Part shown: positions 57,824-64,000 of the stretch, in pieces | How positions within the stretch are numbered: position 1 is the stretch's first letter | Layout of the letters: every line of letters starts with the position of its first letter | Assembly (NCBI GenBank): GCA_000733355.1 | Contig: JNVV01000001.1 | Span: 3,258,278-3,322,277, forward strand | Reading direction: 5' to 3' | DNA length: 64,000 nucleotides | Source of the DNA: Falciphora oryzae | Lineage: Eukaryota > Ascomycota > Sordariomycetes > Magnaporthales > Magnaporthaceae | The notes under the pieces: generated by a model | Told to the model about the DNA's origin: nothing | Seen by the model: only the letters and a program-made list of their open reading frames with translations | Database searches by the model: none | Translations under genes and position numbers: made by a program

Positions 57824-59056
57824 TGGAACCCAAGGTGCTAAGGTATCTGTTTGTGCGTGTGAGGTGTCGGACCGGTGCTACCACAGGCATGAGGGCATGA
57901 GAGCATGGGCTTCAATCGCCAGAATCGAATACGCCCCCCAACCCGGCCTGCCCTCGACTCCCCGTACGCCGCTCCACCCTTGGAAAGGGTAACAAGAAGG
58001 TACGCCGTCAGTTGGGCCCAGTGGACAGAGGGCGAGGTGCTTGCCGGTCTCCTTGCGCACAGTGCCGTAGTGGGTCTTTGCACACTGGCCCTGGAACCAC
58101 CTGCCGTCCTCCGCGCGGCGAGCTTTGGCAGGTCCTTGCAGTGCCCTCGTCGATGGGTGCAGCCGATCAGGCTCCTTGCGGTGCTCGCTTCATGTCGCAC
58201 GCCCACTCGTTCGCCCACAGTGCCTGCTCCCATTGGCTGGACCATCTTATTGCTTGGCCCGCTCGCTCTTTGGCCCGCTACCCGCTGGTGCATGTCTGCT
58301 GAGCCGTGCACTGTCAGGAGCCCGCCACCAGCGAGCTCAGTGCCAGGTGCAAGGGCGGGCCCCGTATTCCCATGCCACCAGGCCTCCCTCGCTCTGCGCA
58401 AATCAAATCACAATTGGGCCTCCATGCCTCCACCACCACCACCTGCTCTCCCACCACCACCACCACAACAACAACAACTCGTCCCAGTCCGTCCTCTTTT
58501 TCTTGTTGGTACACAAACATCTCGGCTGCGTCGCTAGCTCTTGCTTCTCAACCAACAACTCTGAGCACCGCAACCACCAACCGGCCCTCGGATTCTCACA
58601 CCCTTTCGTCACCATTTCCCTCCCTCTCTGTTTCTGCCTGCCCGTGCTGCTCTCCAAGCCGGTAGCTGGTCCTCGCTCCAACACGCCTCTCAACCCACCT
58701 GATCCATCTCGTCTGCTCGCCATCGACCGGCCCGCCCTCGCGGCTCCTCGCTCCATCGTGCGTCACTGGGCGACTGTCAATCGAGTCTGTCAATCGGCAA
58801 ACACTGCTGCCCGCCGACGCAACATCCTGCAACGCAACCAGACAGACGCAGACGCACCACACAACCCGCATCGCTGCTCGAGACGACTTGGCTTACCCGA
58901 CCGGCTCCTCCGCCTCCCTAAACAAACCTCCCTATCTCGTCGGCAGACCAACCGAGCACTCCCCTCTTCACACTCTCCCCTCGCCATCATCACGTCTTTC
59001 GCCTTCCAACGACTGCATTGCCTCGACAAGACAGGTGCCCTCCTCCCAGTTTCGCA

Positions 59057-60265
59057 ATGACTGGAAGGTTGCAGCTTCATAAGCTGGTAGTCCTAGGTGA
59101 TGGCGGTGTTGGCAAGACCGCTCTGACTATTCAATTATGTCTACAACACTTCGTCGAGACTGTGAGTCGACAATGTCTTGGTCCTTTTTTTTTTTTTTTT
59201 TTTCTTTTCTCATCCCCCTTTCCCTCCCTTTCCCCGTGGTTTTTGCTTCCGTCGCCTTTTCTGCTTCGCCACTCGCTTGAAGCAACCGCAGCACAAACAG
59301 CAAAACCATCAACCTCAGCAGGCTCGCCCCATTCCTCATTCCTCCACATTTCACGGGCTGCTTGGAATACACCTAAAGAGGAAGAAAAAGACAAGAAGAA
59401 GAAAAAAAAAAAAACAAGTGTCACCCGTGCTGCCGCGACAGACCAAAAACAGCCCAGCTGGAGCCTCATCCTACCCCTCGAATCGCGCTGGCTCCCTTGA
59501 GTCCCTGTGCTTCCCAGCTGAACCCGTCCCCGGCCCATCGGCCTCTCCCCTCTTTGCCTGTCCTACATGTTTGCCCCCCTCCGATACGGCTATTGTTTGT
59601 TGCACAATCACAGCGGCTGACCTGGCGAGTGAAAAATTCTACAGTACGACCCGACGATTGAGGACTCGTATCGGAAGCAGGTTGTGATAGACGACCAGGC
59701 CTGCATGCTCGAGGTGCTCGACACAGCCGGTCAGGAGGAGTACACGGCACTGCGGGACCAGTGGATAAGGGATGGCGAGGGCTTCGTCTTGGTATACAGC
59801 ATCTCGTCACGGTCGTCCTTCTCACGCATCAAGAGGTTCCACCACCAGATCCAAAGGGTAAAAGAGTCGTGCGCCTCGTCCCCCTCGTACCCCGGCTCTC
59901 CCATCTCCAACCCCAACATACAGACGCCCGTGCCGATAATGTTGGTGGGGAACAAGAGCGATCGCGTGACGGAGCGCGAGGTGTCGACGCAGGAGGGTCA
60001 TGCCCTCGCCCGCGAGCTGGGCTGCGAGTTCGTCGAGGCATCGGCCAAGAACTGCATAAACGTCGAGAAGGCCTTTTACGACGTCGTCAGGATCCTGCGC
60101 CGGCAACGCCAGCAGGCCGCCCGCCCGCCCATGCCCGGCGGCGGACGCACCAAGACCAACGACACCTCGAAGAGCAACCGGTACGACAGCTACGACAAGG
60201 GCGGTTCTCATCGTGGCAAGGACAGCAAGCCAAAAAAGCAGGCCATCAAGTGTGTCATCCTGTGA
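59057..60265 (+). CDS. ras-2: Ras-2-type small GTPase
   Basis: Two exons, 59057-59161 and 59645-60265, encoding 241 aa. All GTPase motifs are present: P-loop GDGGVGKTA, switch I YDPTIEDSYRKQ (restored by the splice), switch II DTAGQEEYTALRDQW, NKSD and EASAK. A Ser/Pro-rich insertion (SSPSYPGSPISNPNIQT, about residues 110-127) is typical of filamentous-fungal RAS-2/RasB. A Lys/Arg/Gly-rich hypervariable tail ends in the prenylation box CVIL, whose final Leu favours geranylgeranylation. It signals to adenylate cyclase or MAP-kinase cascades controlling hyphal growth at the plasma membrane. The intron is long (483 nt) and begins with a 19-T run. The leader is CT/CA-rich. Confidence 0.95.
59185..59203. 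repeat. Poly-T tract (19 T) in ras-2 intron
   Basis: Uninterrupted T run 24 nt after the donor site of the ras-2 intron. Confidence 0.85.
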
Positions 60266-60677
60266 AGCAGCTTCTCGCTGGCGCATATGACACAAACACG
60301 CCGCTTCGCCTCCGCTTGCCTATTCTTCTCCTGGGCCGGGGACTTCTCTTGGGCGGCTGCGGGACCCGGAACGACGCCCCGCTCGTGGCCACGACTACTC
60401 TGTTCACCCTCGGGTTGAGGCAGATAACCAGAAAAGGCTTGAGTTGAGCTAGTCTCTGCCAACGGGTGAAGCCCATGCTCCAGAATTCTTTGATGCCTCT
60501 TCCCCGATTTGTCCAGCTTTTCCACCCCACCGCTCTCTGCGAGAAATGACCGACCGGGCGAGACGCTCGATTCGTCTCGGTTGTCGCGCGTCTTTTGACT
60601 TTCGAATAATCGACATGGCAGTCCATCTGCTCGTTCCCAACTCGTCCACGACCCGGAAGCGACGTGGCTGTTGACGA

Positions 60678-60683
<6 letters not shown>

Positions 60684-60708
<25 letters not shown>
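60684..60708. repeat. Poly-T tract (25 T)
   Basis: Uninterrupted T run about 420 nt after the ras-2 stop codon. Confidence 0.88.
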
Positions 60709-62787
60709 GGCCTTGACGGCCGGCAACGAATGGCGTACGATACCACAAAAAAAAATTCAATAAAAGTTACGACGCGAGACATCACTTTTCAGGCGCAGGC
60801 ATCTATCCACCTACCAACCTATCTAACCCATATTTTCCCCGATCTCGACCACACGGTTTATTTTATGCCATATTTTACTTTAAAGAACTTGAATGGCAAC
60901 GGTACCTAGCTGGCTTGGCTAACTGGTGTTTGGGAGTCACGAGGTTTCATTACGACCTGCGACGTATTTATCGAGCTGTGCGACCGGACTTGCAACTGCG
61001 CTTTTTCACCCCCTTTTTTTTTTCTTTATTTTATTCTATTTTATTTTCCTATCATTTCTTTCGTCTTATTTCTCTCCTATTTTTCAGTCCTTCTTGCTCC
61101 TTGGCCGATATCATTCTGTTTTTACATCTTGACTCGCAAAATACTCGCTTCGTTGTCTATTATCGGGAGCGCCCATCCAGCACGTCTAAGTGGGCAATCA
61201 GAGATGTGTTTGGTGTTCGGCCTTGTCGGAGGCTCCGATGGCTTCTGTCCGGCCGTGGCCGTTGGGCAGGACCTCGGGGAAGACGGGAGACTGGCTCGCT
61301 TGACACGTGGGTTCTCGGCTCAGGGCTGTTTGGGTACTACAGTGGCGAATTGTTTGCAGGAGGTGGTTCGGTCAAGGACGGGCAGGGGTTCTATTACATT
61401 CGGCAGCAGGGCACGGGAATTCAATTGGGAGCATGGACGGGAGGAGCGAGCGGTCTGCGATGCGGGCGTATCTCTGTTTGACAGCATGGGGGAAACCGGT
61501 GGGTATGCAAGCAGGGGCATGTTCCGCATAGAGGATGCTTTCGCAAGGAGGGCGAGAAGGACAAGGACAAAACGACGATTTACAGCAAAATTCCCCTTGG
61601 GCCACGTGATCAGGATGCCAATAACCCCTTGCCAGGGACCCGTTTACGTCCGTCCGACTCGGGACGGAGGGGTGGTGGATGCGAGGGAGGCTTAGCTGGG
61701 AGGGTTCTGCGGCCAGCCTGCAGGGAATGTTGCGTGGCGGCAGCCTCGCCTACCTAACTGCGCCTAGAGTCGGTAATGTGCCCGAAGGAGAAGGAAAATA
61801 GATTGTCTGGAAGCCATCATGACGATGCCACGCGGGTTCTGTCGCATCCCTGGCTGGGCATCCCACGCTGCACGCCTCGTTTGGTCGCAGCTGTGGCCCG
61901 AAAGGGGGCAAGCAGCTCGGCTAGGCTAACCGCATTGGAGAAAAGGGCTCGCATTCGGCAGGCTAGGCACCTAGGTAGGCACCCATGGAACATTGGACGG
62001 CGAACCTGGCAGGCTTGGCTGCGGCCGCCGCTGCGACGGACGGTGACGGGAGGCGATTTTGATTTTTAATCATGAAGCAGGATTGCTTGTTCGCCCGCGC
62101 GTATCTGCGTGCGCGCAAAGTGTTTACCGCCTAGGTAGATTCCCGAGTCGGAAAGGTCAGTGTTTACCTAGGCAGGCGGAGCGGGCGAAGCACAGCACAG
62201 CACAGCACAGCCTTGTCGGCCAAGAGCCGCCGCCGCCGAGCCGCCAACCCAGAGAGATGGGAGGCTCGTGCCCCAGGAGGAGAGCGCGGTACCGCCCCGG
62301 CAGGCAGAGAGGTTCATCTGTCCTTTTTTGCAAATTGCGCCAGCAGCGCGTCCCGTCCCGTGTGGTTGGTCAGAGCTTCAAGTCCAGCACGCGGACAAAA
62401 AAGTGTCACTCTTCAGCTTTTTGTTTTGCGAAATATTTTCCCCATTCGGACACAGCACGAACGTTCGAACCAACCCCCCTCCTAGCAAAAAAAAGAAAAA
62501 AAAGGTCCCCACCGTTTGAGGGTTGGTTGGTAGGTTCAATTCCCGACGGGACGGGAGAAGTCAATCTACTGCAGCAGCGAAGGCGACAACCCGAGCCCGA
62601 GAGACGGATACGTCGCCTGGACAGGTGCGAAATTCGCGGGCATGGCTGGGTTGCGATAATGGAGATGCCAACGCCCGGGGGGGCCCTGACTGCAACCATT
62701 AACTCGGTGTTATTCTATTATTATCGTGCTGTTTTATTGTCATTAGGTATCTGTTTCCTTCCCCTGGACCCCCCTTCTCAAAGCACC

Positions 62788-62811
62788 GCTGCTGCTGCTG
62801 CTGCTGCTGCC
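62788..62811. repeat. (CTG)n trinucleotide repeat
   Basis: About eight CTG/GCT units in non-coding DNA near the right edge. Confidence 0.85.
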
Positions 62812-63675
62812 AAGCATCGTCTACCATCTTTGACGCCGGTCCCGTCGACTTGTTCTTTCGTTCGCCTCGTCAAGGGCCTCGATTCCCACTCGCAGGCCCC
62901 CTCCAAGGGTCCGGAGCATGGGACGGATACGGAAGGTCAATGTGACGAGAATCCTTGACCGATCTTCTTGTCCCCTTGTCCGGCAGCCCGCGAGGGGGTC
63001 CCCGACCCTAGAGAAAAAATGACAAGCGAAAAAAAAAAAAAAAAAAAGAAAAGAAAAGAACAGCGTTGTTCCTTTCTTCTTCATCAAGGCCAACCCTAGA
63101 TGGGGTACCCGTGCCCTTGCCGTCTCATCCATCCGCCGTACCGTTCCGCTTGCCCGGAGTGCTTGGCCTGGTTGCTCCCCATGCTGCTTTCTCCAAAAGA
63201 CAAAAAAGAAAAAAGTTGGAGAACGCTGCTCGGGGAGGCCGGGGGGATAGGCCGACGACGAGTTCCCGGTGTGAGCAACGGACAAGTCAGGCCCTACAGA
63301 TCGCTCACCTTTTTTTTTTTCCTCTCACCTGCGAACGCGGCGACGCTGCTTTCACACACCGCTGTTATGCACCCCGGCATGCCGGATTGCGGAATCTGTT
63401 TTCTTTCGCGCTCTCTCTATCTGCTTTGACTGAATGGATTACCTACCGACTGAACAGCGACGCCGGAGGAGCAGGGTGGTGTTCCCCGTGCTTCCCCGTG
63501 CCCCCACACACGAATCGGCGACGCTGCTTTTGCTTACGGGCAGACGCTTGCTGCTAAACCACCACCACCACATTGACGCATGGATCAAATGGATGGGGAT
63601 GGATGGCAAGCTGCAAACACGCATGGATGACAATCTCCCTTGTATGAATCAGGGTTAACTTTTCCCTTTTGCGAT

Positions 63676-63698
63676 AAAAAAAAAAAAAAAAAAAAAAA
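63676..63698. repeat. Poly-A tract (23 A)
   Basis: Uninterrupted A run in the right-edge gene-free region. Confidence 0.88.
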
Positions 63699-64000
63699 CA
63701 GCCTCTTTTTATTCTTCTTCTTCTTTTCTTTTCCCCACCCCACGTGGCATCCAATGAATGCATGTGCCGCGGCCTCCACAGAACCCCAACGCGCCTTTTC
63801 CCTCCCCGACGAGCCTCTCTTGTGGTGCGTGGCTGGGCACGACGCTGGCACAGATGGGAACAAATGTCCTTGGCTCGCCCCAACCCCATATCGTCGGCGG
63901 CCCATCCACATCCATCGGTGCATCTCGGGCCACCCGAGCCCGCTCGCCTGGGCTCGGTGTCCGTCTTTGGCAACCACCGGCCGCCCAGCAAACGCCCACT

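Larger units (their letters stand above)
53772..59056. other. Gene-free region before ras-2
   Basis: About 5.3 kb with no recognisable gene. It includes a 19-T run at 54361-54379, the assembly gap, a GT repeat, and a CT/CA-rich block at about 58400-59050 that probably forms the ras-2 leader. A 317-codon open frame at 55581-56534 is Arg/Pro/Ala-rich, without family motifs, and overlaps other open frames, so I do not call it. Confidence 0.55.
60266..64000. other. Gene-free right edge
   Basis: The first part is the ras-2 3' UTR. I recognise no further gene to the window end. Features present: 25 T at 60684-60708, T-rich DNA at 61010-61090, CCTAGGTA-type elements near 61970, 62130 and 62165, a CTG repeat at about 62788-62811 and A runs at about 63031-63049 and 63676-63698. 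The 299-codon open frame at 62059-62958 has no recognisable motif. Confidence 0.55.

Noticed and set aside
62059..62958. 299-codon open frame near the right edge
   Set aside because: Contains translated poly-Ala from a CTG repeat and Lys runs from A-tracts; no family resemblance.

Overview
The window is genomic DNA of a filamentous ascomycete. Genes are GC-rich and carry short GT..AG introns with CTAAC/CTGAC-type branch sites. The gene content is typical of Sordariomycetes: a GUL-1/SSD1 protein, a Neurospora-type NADP-glutamate dehydrogenase, a RAS-2-type GTPase with the inserted loop, and a 161-residue tropomyosin. I cannot place the genus. I found 17 protein-coding genes. Coordinates run from start codon to stop codon; exon boundaries were read by hand from splice signals and reading-frame continuity.

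Layout: 1-3582 has no recognisable gene. SSD1/GUL-1 (minus, 3583-8060) is divergent from the mRNA-export factor GLE1 (plus, 10538-12272). A compact housekeeping block follows: Tlg1-type SNARE (minus), cyclophilin B (plus), TRM112 (plus), BIG1 (minus), RRP17 (plus), tropomyosin (minus), a probable securin (plus) and the H3K4 methyltransferase SET1 (plus, to 28783). This block is arranged as divergent or convergent pairs with short intergenic spaces. After about 3 kb without genes come NADP-GDH (31800-33696) and, after another 3.8 kb, a giant GMC oxidoreductase fused to an alpha/beta hydrolase (37508-42258). Next are a possible Pol III element near 43050, MFAP1 (plus) convergent with POL12 (minus), an MFS transporter and a PLP-dependent Ser/Thr dehydratase. 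A gene-free stretch of about 5.3 kb with an assembly gap precedes ras-2 (59057-60265), and the last 3.7 kb has no recognisable gene.

The genes serve general cell functions rather than one pathway. They cover cell wall and polarity (SSD1, BIG1, tropomyosin, RAS2), the secretory pathway (cyclophilin B, Tlg1, BIG1), RNA and ribosome work (GLE1, TRM112, RRP17, MFAP1), the cell cycle and chromatin (securin, SET1, POL12), and nitrogen, amino-acid and lipid or sterol-like metabolism (GDH, dehydratase, GMC fusion). No secondary-metabolite cluster, transposon or CRISPR array is evident.

The most interesting signals are five. (1) The cyclophilin gene can encode either a soluble HVEL-ended ER form or a membrane-anchored form, through an optional last intron. 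(2) An 18-bp perfect inverted repeat places the SET1 intron 1 acceptor in a loop. (3) NADP-GDH carries an in-frame Asn/Gly-rich minisatellite insert of about 65 residues. (4) The GMC/hydrolase fusion has Cys where the hydrolase nucleophile Ser is expected. (5) A previously hard-to-recognise securin can be identified from short motifs.
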